Assembly (NCBI RefSeq): GCF_003008425.1
Contig: NZ_PXOQ01000007.1
Span: forward strand, 372,001-436,000
Direction: 5' to 3'
DNA length: 64,000 nucleotides
DNA from: Aurantibacter aestuarii
GTDB lineage: Bacteria > Bacteroidota > Bacteroidia > Flavobacteriales > Flavobacteriaceae
Part shown: piece by piece, positions 8,550 to 17,419 of the stretch
How positions within the stretch are numbered: position 1 is the first letter of the stretch
Layout of the letters: each line of letters begins with the position of its first letter
Notes under the pieces: generated by a model
What the model was told of the DNA's origin: nothing
Seen by the model: the letters and a program-made list of their open reading frames with translations, nothing else
Database searches by the model: none
Made by a program: the position numbers and the translations under genes

Positions 8550-9536
8550 TTACTTATTAAATTTTGTAAAATCTTTATGCTCGCTTTTATAAAGTTCCTC
8601 CTGAGTTAAACTTTTAAAGTAATCAAATGTTTTTTTCATACCTTCTGCTCTGTCTACTTTAGGTTCCCAGCCTAAAATAGATTTAGCCTTGTCAATATTT
8701 GGCTGACGTTGCATCGGGTCGTTAACAGGCAGATCTTTATAAATAACTTTTTGAGTAGTTCCTGTAAGTTTGATAATTTCTTCAGCAAAATCTCTTATAG
8801 AAATTTCATGCGGATTACCAATGTTAACTGGTAGTTCATAATCGCTTAACAACAATCTATAAATACCTTCAACTTGATCGGTGACATAGCAGAATGAGCG
8901 TGTTTGAGAACCATCTCCAAACACTGTTAAATCTTCTCCACGAAGGGCTTGACCCATAAATGCTGGTATTACACGACCATCGTTAAGTCGCATTCGTGGT
9001 CCATAAGTGTTAAAAATTCTTACTATGCGAGTTTCTAATCCATGAAAGGTATTATAAGCCATGGTTATAGACTCCTGGAAACGCTTAGCTTCATCGTAAA
9101 CACCTCTTGGTCCAATTGTGTTGACATTGCCGTAATACTCTTCGGTTTGAGGATGCACTAAAGGATCTCCATAAATTTCTGAAGTTGATGCAATAAGTAT
9201 TCTTGCATTTTTTGCTTTAGCTAAACCCAATAAGTTATGTGTTCCTAAAGAACCTACTTTTAAAGTTTGAATAGGGATTTTAAGATAGTCTATTGGACTA
9301 GCTGGTGAAGCGAAATGTAAAATATAATGGATGTCTTCTTCTATAGTGATGTGCTCTGTAACATCATGATTTATAAAGTTAAATTGAGCTTCATGGTCTA
9401 AATGCTTTAGATTTTTTTGATCTCCGGTAATAAAATTATCCATACCGATAACTTTATAACCTTCGGCTATAAAACGATCGCATAAATGAGATCCTAAAAA
9501 TCCTGCTGCACCTGTAATTAAAACGGTTTTCTTCAT
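8550..9536 (-). CDS. uxs: UDP-glucuronate decarboxylase (UDP-xylose synthase)
   Basis: This short-chain dehydrogenase-type enzyme would convert UDP-glucuronate to UDP-xylose in the cytosol with bound NAD. The 328 residues have the Rossmann motif [10 protein letters not shown] (residues 8-17), an [10 protein letters not shown] serine region and [12 protein letters not shown] holding the YxxxK catalytic pair. The GPRxxYDExKR pattern is characteristic of UXS enzymes as opposed to generic epimerases. It is separated by one base from ugd, which makes its substrate, so the two form a UDP-xylose module. The alternative, an epimerase with another substrate, is less likely given this pairing. Confidence 0.88.
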   Translation of the reverse strand: MKKTVLITGAAGFLGSHLCDRFIAEGYKVIGMDNFITGDQKNLKHLDHEAQFNFINHDVTEHITIEEDIHYILHFASPASPIDYLKIPIQTLKVGSLGTHNLLGLAKAKNARILIASTSEIYGDPLVHPQTEEYYGNVNTIGPRGVYDEAKRFQESITMAYNTFHGLETRIVRIFNTYGPRMRLNDGRVIPAFMGQALRGEDLTVFGDGSQTRSFCYVTDQVEGIYRLLLSDYELPVNIGNPHEISIRDFAEEIIKLTGTTQKVIYKDLPVNDPMQRQPNIDKAKSILGWEPKVDRAEGMKKTFDYFKSLTQEELYKSEHKDFTKFNK

Positions 9537-9537
9537 A

Positions 9538-10836
9538 TTATCTTCCTATTGAAAGGTATGTAAAACCTTCATTTTTTACATCGTTTACATCATATAAATT
9601 TCGACCATCAAAAATAACAGGATGATTTAACAAAGATTTAATTTTAGAGAAATCTGGTGTTCTAAAAATACTCCATTCCGTACAAATTATTAATGCATCT
9701 GCACCTTCTAAAGCTTCGTACATGCTTTTAGAAAAGGCTATTTTATCATCATACCTACGTTTAACGTTAGGCATGGCTTCAGGGTCGAACGCGGTAATAT
9801 GTGCTCCTAATTGTAATAAATTATCTATAGTATATAATGCAGGAGCTTCTCTAATATCATCCGTTTCTGGTTTAAACGCTAAGCCCCAAACCGCTATTTT
9901 TTTTCCTTTTAAATTATTATTAAAGTAATCTTTAATTTTAGGTATAAGTTTAAGTTTTTGTTCCTGATTAACATTAACTACTGCATCTAAAATTTCAAAA
10001 TTATAATTATGGTCTTTACCAGATTTATGTAATGCTTTAACATCTTTTGGAAAACAAGAGCCTCCATAACCAATTCCTGGAAACAAGAATCTTTTCCCAA
10101 TACGAGAATCGGTTCCCATACCTATACGTACTTTATCGACGTCTGCACCAACTTTTTCACAGAAGTTGGCAATCTCATTCATAAAGGTAATTTTTGTTGC
10201 TAAAAAGGCATTAGCTGCGTATTTGGTTAGTTCTGCAGACTTCTCGTCCATGATAATAATTGGGTTTCCAGAACGCACAAAAGGTTTATAAAGTTTTTCC
10301 ATGAGCTGCGTTGCTTTTTCGCTGCTAGAACCTACAACAATACGCTCTGGTTTAAGAAAATCGTCTACTGCAAACCCTTCACGCAAAAACTCTGGATTAG
10401 AAACCACATCAAATTCCACTTTGGCATTTTTTGCTATAGCTTCTTTAACTCGGTCTGATGTTCCTACAGGCACTGTACTTTTATCTACAATGACCTTATA
10501 ACTTGTAATTAATTTCCCTATATCGTCTGCAACACCAAGAATGTATTTTAAATCGGCAGACCCATCTTCGTCTTCTGGAGTTGGTAATGCTAAGAAAATA
10601 ATGTCTCCATAATCTAATCCTTCTTTTAAGCTGGTCGAAAATCGTAAACGGTTGGCTTCAATATTACGTTCAAATAAATTTTCTAAATGAGGTTCATATA
10701 TAGGCACCACACCAGATTGCATTTGTTTTACTTTTTCTTCATTTATGTCGATACATAGTACTTCATTCCCTGTTTCTGCCAAACAAGTTCCTGTCACCAA
10801 CCCTACGTATCCTGTTCCTATTACTGCTATTTTCAT
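9538..10836 (-). CDS. ugd: UDP-glucose 6-dehydrogenase
   Basis: Ugd oxidises UDP-glucose to UDP-glucuronate with two NAD+. The 432 residues show the N-terminal [15 protein letters not shown] dinucleotide site, the STVPVGT block, the NPEFLREG segment and the catalytic cysteine in [10 protein letters not shown] (Cys261), followed by the C-terminal [17 protein letters not shown] domain. Lys205, in the [14 protein letters not shown] helix, is the expected structural lysine. It opens a transcript with uxs, the sugar transferase and the GT2 gene: a TAnnTTTG element lies about 40 bp upstream, in the 83-bp gap before the PglE-like gene. Confidence 0.96.
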   Translation of the reverse strand: MKIAVIGTGYVGLVTGTCLAETGNEVLCIDINEEKVKQMQSGVVPIYEPHLENLFERNIEANRLRFSTSLKEGLDYGDIIFLALPTPEDEDGSADLKYILGVADDIGKLITSYKVIVDKSTVPVGTSDRVKEAIAKNAKVEFDVVSNPEFLREGFAVDDFLKPERIVVGSSSEKATQLMEKLYKPFVRSGNPIIIMDEKSAELTKYAANAFLATKITFMNEIANFCEKVGADVDKVRIGMGTDSRIGKRFLFPGIGYGGSCFPKDVKALHKSGKDHNYNFEILDAVVNVNQEQKLKLIPKIKDYFNNNLKGKKIAVWGLAFKPETDDIREAPALYTIDNLLQLGAHITAFDPEAMPNVKRRYDDKIAFSKSMYEALEGADALIICTEWSIFRTPDFSKIKSLLNHPVIFDGRNLYDVNDVKNEGFTYLSIGR

Positions 10837-10877
10837 TGTTTATCTTTCTGATTTCTATTAACTAAACCATCTTTTGA

Positions 10878-10885
10878 CAAATATA
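10878..10885 (-). promoter_or_regulatory. Internal promoter -7 element upstream of ugd
   Basis: The minus-strand sequence is TATATTTG, an exact TAnnTTTG match in the 83-bp gap before ugd, about 41 bp from its ATG. It suggests the ugd-uxs-transferase-GT2 segment can be transcribed independently of the rest of the locus. Confidence 0.45.
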
Positions 10886-10919
10886 AATAAACCGAATGTA
10901 TTATATTGAAAGAAGAAAT

Positions 10920-12047
10920 TTAAATGTAAAAGGATAGAGCATTTACAATTCTTTTCTTGTCTTCTTCCGAGAGACTAGAACCAGATGGCAAACAAACCCC
11001 ATTATTGAAAAATTCTTCTGAAATATTTGAACCATAAAACAAGTCATCCTTATACACGGGTTGCAGGTGCATCGGTTTCCATAAAGGTCGAGATTCTATA
11101 TTGTATTTTGAAAGGTGATTTATTACATCCAAATTAGAAAAACTAGCTGATTTACTAATAATAACTATATTGAGCCAAAAATTACTATCATAATCTTTAT
11201 TTGGATTTTTATGTAAAGAAAAATTTAATGAATTTTTAAATAGATTTTTATAAAAATTATGGTTTTGTTTAAGTTTTTCTAAATGGGAATTTAACACCTG
11301 CATTTGACCTCTTCCAATACCCGCTAGTATGTTACTTAACCTATAATTATAACCAATTTTACTGTGTTGATAATGTATATCTAAATCTCTAGCTTGACTT
11401 GCCAAGTGAATGATTTCTTTTTTTTCTTCAATTGTTTTTACTAAAAGTGCACCACCTGAGCTGGTAGTTATAATTTTATTACCATTGAAAGATAATATTC
11501 CAAATTCCGCCAATGCTCCACACAATTCGTTTTTATATTTAGACCCTAAAGCTTCTGCCGCGTCTTCGATTATTGGAATACCATAATTTTTAGAAATTTC
11601 TTTAATAGCCTTCATGTTTGCGGGCATACCAAATAAGTGTACTACAATAATAGCTTTAGGTTTTACCCCATGTGTTAATCTATCTTTTATTGCGGCTTCC
11701 AAATAAGTTGGACACATATTTAAAGTTTCTGGTTCACTATCTATAAAAATTGGTTTTGCATTTAAATATTTTATAGGATTTGCTGAGCCACAAAATGTAA
11801 AACTTTGACACAAAACTTCATCCCCAGGATTAACATTTGATTTAATAAGTGCCAAGTGTATTGCAGATGTACCTGAATTTAAAACAATAACTTTGCGTGA
11901 AGATTCAAAAAACAATTCTAAATCACTTTCAAAGCCATCTACATTTGAGCCAGCCGTAGTTAACCAGTTTTCTTGAAATGCTCGATTAATAAAATTTTGC
12001 TCGGTGTGACCCATGTGTGGCGGAGACAACCATATTTTTTTATTCAT
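10920..12047 (-). CDS. PglE-like UDP-4-keto-sugar aminotransferase (DegT/DnrJ/EryC1/StrS family)
   Basis: This PLP-dependent enzyme would aminate C4 of a nucleotide 4-keto-6-deoxy-sugar. It resembles Campylobacter PglE closely along its length: LSPPHMG at the start, EDAAEALGS, the PLP lysine in FNGNKIITTSSGG, YNYRLSNILAGIG, and ESRPLWKPMH near the C-terminus. I use the ATG at 12045-12047, because the longer frame starts at TTG and the shorter start aligns with PglE. It overlaps the upstream sugar transferase by 8 bp. PglE normally follows a retaining dehydratase (PglF), which is not in the window. An alternative substrate is the dTDP-4-keto-6-deoxyglucose made by RfbB. Confidence 0.85.
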   Translation of the reverse strand: MNKKIWLSPPHMGHTEQNFINRAFQENWLTTAGSNVDGFESDLELFFESSRKVIVLNSGTSAIHLALIKSNVNPGDEVLCQSFTFCGSANPIKYLNAKPIFIDSEPETLNMCPTYLEAAIKDRLTHGVKPKAIIVVHLFGMPANMKAIKEISKNYGIPIIEDAAEALGSKYKNELCGALAEFGILSFNGNKIITTSSGGALLVKTIEEKKEIIHLASQARDLDIHYQHSKIGYNYRLSNILAGIGRGQMQVLNSHLEKLKQNHNFYKNLFKNSLNFSLHKNPNKDYDSNFWLNIVIISKSASFSNLDVINHLSKYNIESRPLWKPMHLQPVYKDDLFYGSNISEEFFNNGVCLPSGSSLSEEDKKRIVNALSFYI

Positions 12048-12642
12048 AAAGACCAAAAATAGTTTTATAAATATATTTAAAGTCGGCTAATAAAGTATAA
12101 TTTTTAATGTAAGCTTTGTTTATGGATACTTTTTTTGGCCATATAATTGTTTTGTTGTATAGTTCTGGATTTATCTGGTTTGACAGTATTTTAGATTCAT
12201 TTTTAAAATATAGCTGTGCAGGCCCTGTTATTCCCGGCTTGACATCTAAAACAATTCTATCTTCTCCTTCTAATTTATCTGCATATCCTTGCACATCTGG
12301 ACGTGGACCTACAAAACTCATATCGCCTTTTAAAATATTAAATATTTGTGGTAATTCATCTAACTTATAATTTCTTAAAAACAATCCAAATTTGGTAATA
12401 CGCTTATCTTTATATAATGTAATTGTTGATCTGTTATCCGACCTTTTCATGGTTCTAATTTTATGAATTTTAAACAATTTACCTTTATAGCCAACCCGTT
12501 TTTGTTCAAACAACCCAAACCTTTTGGTATCTATTGTTGCCAACACAATTAATAAAATAATAGGTAAAAATAAGCCCATTAAAAGGCTAATAGCTAATGC
12601 ATAATCAAAGAGTTCTTTTAAAATTTTATGATGATTTTTCAT
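12040..12642 (-). CDS. Small initiating sugar transferase (PglC-like phosphoglycosyl transferase)
   Basis: This 200-residue monotopic membrane enzyme belongs to the bacterial sugar transferase family and consists of little more than the catalytic domain. It has one N-terminal reentrant hydrophobic helix (about residues 12-34), then KIHKIRTMKRS, a YKLDELPQIFNILKGDMSF segment with the Asp-Glu pair, VGPRPDV and VKPGITGPAQ. It would load a phospho-sugar onto undecaprenyl phosphate. Its coupling to the PglE-like gene downstream (8 bp overlap) suggests a 4-amino or 4-acetamido sugar substrate, as in Pgl systems. That is inference. It overlaps the upstream WecA-like gene by 17 bp. Confidence 0.9.
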   Translation of the reverse strand: MKNHHKILKELFDYALAISLLMGLFLPIILLIVLATIDTKRFGLFEQKRVGYKGKLFKIHKIRTMKRSDNRSTITLYKDKRITKFGLFLRNYKLDELPQIFNILKGDMSFVGPRPDVQGYADKLEGEDRIVLDVKPGITGPAQLYFKNESKILSNQINPELYNKTIIWPKKVSINKAYIKNYTLLADFKYIYKTIFGLYE

Positions 12643-13723
12643 TTAAATCATCATTTGGGTCTACGGAAGTATTTTCAGTAAACTTAGAATTGAGTTTATA
12701 AAAAATAAATATGATTATAAAAATAAAAACAACCCCAAAAGCAATTAAGAAATATTGTTTAGATGTACTTGCTAAATAGATAAAAAGTACTACAAACAGT
12801 AAATTAGAAATGGTTAGTACAATAGAGGCTTTTAAATGACTAAAACCCATTTTAATTAAAATATGGTGAAGATGATTTCTATCGGCAGAAAAAGGGCTTT
12901 TTTTATTTAAAAGCCTTATGGCAAAAACTCTTGTAGTATCAAATAAAGGTACAACTAATATGGCTAAAGCTACTAATGGAATATTTTCTATTAATAATGG
13001 AAAGTCTGAAGATTCTATATAATTTTTTAAACTTAGTAATTTAATTGTAAATACTCCTAAAATAAAACCGACAATTAAAGACCCTGTATCTCCCATAAAT
13101 ATTTTGTTATATCTTGAAAGATTATACCTTAAAAACGCCAACAAAATAGCAATTAGAATTAATGACAGATACACATAAAATTCCATTTTTAAAAAATAGA
13201 ATATTACCAAATAAACAGAGGAAATCACAATGCCAATTCCAGCCGCTAATCCATCAATACCATCTATTAAATTATAAGCATTAATAACTAAAATCATTAA
13301 AAATCCACTTATAAAAAATGCTATCCAATTAGGAATTTCTTGTAAGGTTAAAAACCCGTTTAAAGAGTTAATTAGAAAAGAATCATTTATTAAAATAAAA
13401 CTTACAGCAACAATTTGAGCAAATAATTTTGCAATTGGAGATAATATAACCAAATCATCTTTTAATCCAAAAATAAATAGAATCGTTAACCCTGGAATAA
13501 TATTATAAACCACTTTTGTAACATCGTAATCTTTTAGAAAAAAAAGAGAAAACATTAAGGTAAAATAAAATGCTATACCACCTAACGTTGGTGTGTGCTT
13601 AAGGTGAGAACTTCTAACATTAGGAGCATCTAATAAATCTTTATACTTTACCAAAGCAATAATTTTTGGTATGGTAAAGTACGTAAGTAAAAAAGCACCT
13701 GCAAATATTAATATAGCTTCCAA
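12626..13723 (-). CDS. WecA/MraY-like undecaprenyl-phosphate sugar-1-phosphate transferase
   Basis: This polytopic inner-membrane enzyme (365 residues, about eleven helices) belongs to glycosyltransferase family 4 in the Pfam sense. Visible motifs are TPTLGGIAFY, the Asp-rich GLKDD, NLIDGIDGLAAG, FMGDTGSL and the cytosolic DRNHLHHIL, which together define the WecA group. It would make a polyprenyl-PP-HexNAc. The start codon is TTG at 13721-13723. No ATG is available before the first conserved motif, and an in-frame stop lies just upstream. A promoter element 22 bp upstream supports this start. It is the third initiating enzyme in the locus. Confidence 0.9.
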   Translation of the reverse strand: MEAILIFAGAFLLTYFTIPKIIALVKYKDLLDAPNVRSSHLKHTPTLGGIAFYFTLMFSLFFLKDYDVTKVVYNIIPGLTILFIFGLKDDLVILSPIAKLFAQIVAVSFILINDSFLINSLNGFLTLQEIPNWIAFFISGFLMILVINAYNLIDGIDGLAAGIGIVISSVYLVIFYFLKMEFYVYLSLILIAILLAFLRYNLSRYNKIFMGDTGSLIVGFILGVFTIKLLSLKNYIESSDFPLLIENIPLVALAILVVPLFDTTRVFAIRLLNKKSPFSADRNHLHHILIKMGFSHLKASIVLTISNLLFVVLFIYLASTSKQYFLIAFGVVFIFIIIFIFYKLNSKFTENTSVDPNDDLNEKSS

Positions 13724-13744
13724 AAAATCAGATTAGGTTATAAA

Positions 13745-13752
13745 CAAAACTA
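13745..13752 (-). promoter_or_regulatory. Internal promoter -7 element upstream of the WecA-like gene
   Basis: The minus-strand sequence is TAGTTTTG, matching TAnnTTTG, in the 74-bp gap after the GT4 gene. It suggests a separate transcript for the WecA-like, PglC-like and PglE-like genes. Confidence 0.4.
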
Positions 13753-13797
13753 ATGATTTTTTTATTGATTTAACTATTAATAGACTATATAAAGCTA

Positions 13798-14892
13798 TTA
13801 CAGCTTTTTATTGATATAGTCTTCAAACTCTTTTTCAAAACGTTCTTTAGAGAATCTTAAAGCATTTTTTCTTATAATGTTTGGATCTAAATTTAATTTT
13901 TCAAACTTACTAACCGCCTCTATTATTGATTGAGGTGTTTGCTCGTAAAAGAATAATCCTGTTGCATTATTTATAATAGTTTCAGCACAACCTCCTTTTC
14001 CTAAGCTAATTACTGGAGTACCACAAGCTTGAGCCTCTACAGGTGCAATTCCAAAATCCTCTTCGGCAGCAAATACAAACGCTTTTGCTTTTTGTAAATA
14101 CATTATTAATTCTTCTGATGAGACATGACCTAAAAATATAATATTTGGTGTTGCAAATGTCTTTATTTCTTTTAGCTCTGGACCATCTCCAAGTATTAAT
14201 AATTTCTTGTCTGTTAATTTAGAAAAAGCTTGGGCAATTATTTTAACTTTTTTATGAGGAACTAATCTAGATGCAGTTATATAGTAATCCTCTTTATTAG
14301 TTTCTAAAGAAAATTTATTAGTATCTACTGGCGGATAAATAACATCTGCATCTCTATTATATAATTTTTTTATTCGCTTTGCTATATGGTTTGAATTTGC
14401 AATAAAATGATCTACTCTATTAAGGGATGCTATATCCCATAATCTTAATTTATGAAGCACATATTTTGCATACATACTTTTTAGACCTCTATCTAAACCA
14501 ACATCTCTTAAATAACTATGGTATAAATCCCAAGCATATCTCATTGGTGAATGGCAGTAACAAATATGGGTTTGGTTTTGATGAGTTAAAACTCCTTTTG
14601 CCACAAAACCCGATGATGAAACTATTAAATCGTATTCTGATAAATCAAATTGTTCGATTGCATATGGAAATAATTGTAAAAATTTACGATGATTAGATTT
14701 TGCTGTAGGTAAATTTTGAATAAAACTAGTCGTCGCTTTTTTCCCATTTAAAATGAACTTTCTATCTTCTTCATTTAAAAAATCTATTAACGAAAAATGA
14801 TCGAAATCATCATAAACATTATTTATAGAATGGATTACTTTCTCTGCACCACCATTTACATAATACCAGTCTTGGACTAAAGCCTTTTTCAT
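13798..14892 (-). CDS. Glycosyltransferase family 4 (GT-B, mannosyltransferase-like)
   Basis: This 364-residue cytoplasmic GT-B enzyme has an N-terminal VQDWYYVNGGAEKV acceptor-domain motif, HICYCHSPMRYAWDLY (a segment typical of the WbaZ/mannosyltransferase-like branch), YPPVDTNKF, a TASRLVPHKK donor-domain start, LGDGPEL, and an EX7E-type motif in EDFGIAPVEAQACGTPVI. These are the standard GT4 donor-binding elements. The gene overlaps the upstream polymerase-like gene by 4 bp (ATGA type), so they are translationally coupled. Donor sugar is unknown. GDP-mannose synthesis genes are not present in the window. Confidence 0.9.
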   Translation of the reverse strand: MKKALVQDWYYVNGGAEKVIHSINNVYDDFDHFSLIDFLNEEDRKFILNGKKATTSFIQNLPTAKSNHRKFLQLFPYAIEQFDLSEYDLIVSSSGFVAKGVLTHQNQTHICYCHSPMRYAWDLYHSYLRDVGLDRGLKSMYAKYVLHKLRLWDIASLNRVDHFIANSNHIAKRIKKLYNRDADVIYPPVDTNKFSLETNKEDYYITASRLVPHKKVKIIAQAFSKLTDKKLLILGDGPELKEIKTFATPNIIFLGHVSSEELIMYLQKAKAFVFAAEEDFGIAPVEAQACGTPVISLGKGGCAETIINNATGLFFYEQTPQSIIEAVSKFEKLNLDPNIIRKNALRFSKERFEKEFEDYINKKL

Positions 14893-16145
14893 TTGTTTGA
14901 TATATTGTATTTAATTTGGGTAAAAGCTATTAGAATTAAAAAAACTTGCAAATAAAATTCTACGCCAGATGCTAAATTAAATATAGGCATTATAAGGTTA
15001 ATACATAATGTGAGAACCCATAATACCATTATAAATGGATTTTGTTTTGCAAAAGAAACAATCAATTTTTGAAACATTCCATAAATAAAAAAAATAATTA
15101 GCGAAAACCAACCAAAATCTATAAAAAAAGATCCAAAAAAAGAGACATAGACGTAATCTCTAGGATGATATGTTAAAGTATTAGCATCATCAGTTCCTAA
15201 ATTAAATCTTCCAAGTGCTTTAAAAATTGGATTAAAAGAGTATTTTCCATAAGCTCTTGGTAAATTGTTATTTATAATATAGTCTAACTCATAAAATCCA
15301 TGCACAACATACTGTCCTGTATGTATAAGCATTAACTCAGTTTTTGTTTTAAGGCTATTAGGTGATTTCTTAAAATCATTAAGTTTTGAAGTTTTTATGG
15401 GTACAAAATCATTATACCTTGAATTAACAACATCTATTAATTTTATATTTTTTACCGGTACTTCTGTTACTCTTTTATTTAAAATAAAATAGGAAAAAAA
15501 ACCTAAACCAATAGTTGTGAAGACTAATAAGCCTATAGTATATTTATTTAGTAGTTGTTTATAGTTTTTAACTGTTAGACCTAACGTTATTAAAATTAAA
15601 ATGAGTAAATGGAATAAAGGTTTTCTTGTTCCAAATAGTAGTATTTCTATACTAAACAATAGTAAAATTGTTATTGAAATAATCCACAAACTTTTGTTTT
15701 TAGATTTTGTTACTATTAAATAAAGTATCGGAATATAGCATAAAGCTCGTAATGTACCTAAAAGTGTAACAATTAAAGGTGTGTATTGACTATTGTTTAA
15801 TGAAAGTATTTTATTTTGATAATACGGATTAGAAAGTGATAAATTTCTAAAATAAAATAAATCTATATATCTAAATAGGAGACCAACACATAAAATTACT
15901 ATTAAAAATTTAAAAAAAAATTTATGTGGTAACCATACAGTTTTTTCAATGTTTTTAATTTTAACAATGTGGTAACCTATAGTTAATGAACTAAAGGAAA
16001 GGCATATGTAACAAAAGGTTTCTAAAGATAAGGGCGTTGTATTTACAGGTAAAATTAACCATGTAATAAACCATATAATTAAACCGAATAATAAGCTTAA
16101 ATAAAATGTCGAATATAAAAAATTGGCTTGGTAAAGTTTACTCAC
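14889..16145 (-). CDS. wzy: Wzy-type O-antigen/oligosaccharide repeat-unit polymerase (copy 1)
   Basis: This 418-residue polytopic membrane protein has about ten helices and a large periplasmic loop around residues 220-320. Features shared with oligosaccharide polymerases are a FGTRKPL segment near residue 170, HTGQYVVHGFYELDY in the loop, and VSFFGSFFIDFGWFSLI at the start of a late helix. The last two have clear counterparts in the gene at 19712-21037, so the two are homologues. The start codon is GTG at 16143-16145, 11 bp after the previous stop, with an in-frame stop upstream. It would polymerise lipid-linked repeat units on the periplasmic face. Assignment rests on topology, context and the G-R loop. 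Confidence 0.7.
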   Translation of the reverse strand: MSKLYQANFLYSTFYLSLLFGLIIWFITWLILPVNTTPLSLETFCYICLSFSSLTIGYHIVKIKNIEKTVWLPHKFFFKFLIVILCVGLLFRYIDLFYFRNLSLSNPYYQNKILSLNNSQYTPLIVTLLGTLRALCYIPILYLIVTKSKNKSLWIISITILLLFSIEILLFGTRKPLFHLLILILITLGLTVKNYKQLLNKYTIGLLVFTTIGLGFFSYFILNKRVTEVPVKNIKLIDVVNSRYNDFVPIKTSKLNDFKKSPNSLKTKTELMLIHTGQYVVHGFYELDYIINNNLPRAYGKYSFNPIFKALGRFNLGTDDANTLTYHPRDYVYVSFFGSFFIDFGWFSLIIFFIYGMFQKLIVSFAKQNPFIMVLWVLTLCINLIMPIFNLASGVEFYLQVFLILIAFTQIKYNISNK

Positions 16146-16156
16146 TAAGTACTGGT

Positions 16157-17419
16157 TTAATTAAAAAACGCATCTTTAAAATTATTAGTATGTGATGACT
16201 TTTCTAAATTATAAAAAAGCGCAATAAAAAAAGCTCCAAACATAATACCATGATGCCTATAAAAGTAGGATTCTGTTAAACACACAAGACTTATATAAAT
16301 TACGACGTAAAATAATAGTCTTTTTTCTTTTAAGGATTTATAAAATGTAAACCCAAGTAATAATGTAAACGAAATTAGACCAAAAACACCTGTTTTTGTA
16401 GCTTCTTCAAAATACTGATTATGACAATTAAAGTTTTCTAAAATACCAGCTCTAAAATTTAATTTTTGATATTGATTTTGCATCTCTACACGGTTATCTC
16501 CGGTGCCAACACCAATAATATTTTCCTTAAAAATTTGAAAACTACAATAGTTAATTAAAACTCTATATTCAATTGAATTTCTAGTTATTGAAATTTGATT
16601 TTTAGTAAGAATAGTTTCAAAATCAAAATCCATTGTTCTTGCGGTAATATCTACTTTCTTTTTTATTTGTGGTATTTGATAAGCTGCAATGCTAGTTACA
16701 AGTACAGTGCAAATAATTAAAATTGTTTTTTTTGAAAAATCGTTTTTTTTAAAATTTACAAATCGAATAAAAAATAAAGTCAAAGAAATTAAAGTAATAA
16801 CTAAACTTATTCTGGCGCCTAATAGGATTAAGAAATAAACAAAAAATAGTATTAATCCTATATCCAATAAATTTCTAAATTTTTCATGCCTTAGGTGAAA
16901 AAGTATTGTTATAATATTTAAATATATAAATGCCGAAAAATAAAATGTACTAATATCCAAAGCTTCGAATAATTGATGCTCAAATCGTATAAAATTTCCG
17001 TTAATGGTAAATTGGGCTATTAAAAGTCCAATTAATAATAAAAACATAAATATACAATTAGCATAAAGTAGTGTTGCGCATTTTTTAGCTTGAATAGGTT
17101 CACTTAATAAAGTTAATGGTAATACAAGAAACGGTAGAAAATTCTGTATTAATTTTAATCCTCTGTTAAAGTCTTGAGTATAAAATAATCCTATTAATTG
17201 TACTAAAAAAAACAACAGGAAAAGTAAAAATAACTTATTACTCTTTAATCGTTTTAATTTCAGTGAAATGTTTGCTGTTTTATCTATAAAAAAAAATACC
17301 CCTATTAAAATTACCGATATAGAATTTAACCCATAAGAAATAGGAAGTGTTATTAAAAATAAAGCTAACACACTTAAAAAATAATCTTCTCTTTTAAACT
17401 TAATATCCTTTATAACCAT
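16157..17419 (-). CDS. O-antigen ligase / Wzy_C-domain membrane protein
   Basis: This 420-residue polytopic protein has the Wzy_C hallmark in the large periplasmic loop: NFNCHNQYFEEATKTGVFGL (about residues 325-345), preceded by a GVGTGDNRVEMQ segment. This H-N...E...G-x-x-G pattern is found in WaaL-type ligases and in some polymerases and protein O-glycosylation ligases. It would transfer undecaprenyl-PP-linked glycan to lipid A core or to protein, or polymerise it. Motifs alone do not separate these roles. It overlaps the upstream flippase gene by 10 bp. With two other polymerase-like proteins in the locus, a ligase role is the simplest reading. Confidence 0.75.
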   Translation of the reverse strand: MVIKDIKFKREDYFLSVLALFLITLPISYGLNSISVILIGVFFFIDKTANISLKLKRLKSNKLFLLFLLFFLVQLIGLFYTQDFNRGLKLIQNFLPFLVLPLTLLSEPIQAKKCATLLYANCIFMFLLLIGLLIAQFTINGNFIRFEHQLFEALDISTFYFSAFIYLNIITILFHLRHEKFRNLLDIGLILFFVYFLILLGARISLVITLISLTLFFIRFVNFKKNDFSKKTILIICTVLVTSIAAYQIPQIKKKVDITARTMDFDFETILTKNQISITRNSIEYRVLINYCSFQIFKENIIGVGTGDNRVEMQNQYQKLNFRAGILENFNCHNQYFEEATKTGVFGLISFTLLLGFTFYKSLKEKRLLFYVVIYISLVCLTESYFYRHHGIMFGAFFIALFYNLEKSSHTNNFKDAFFN

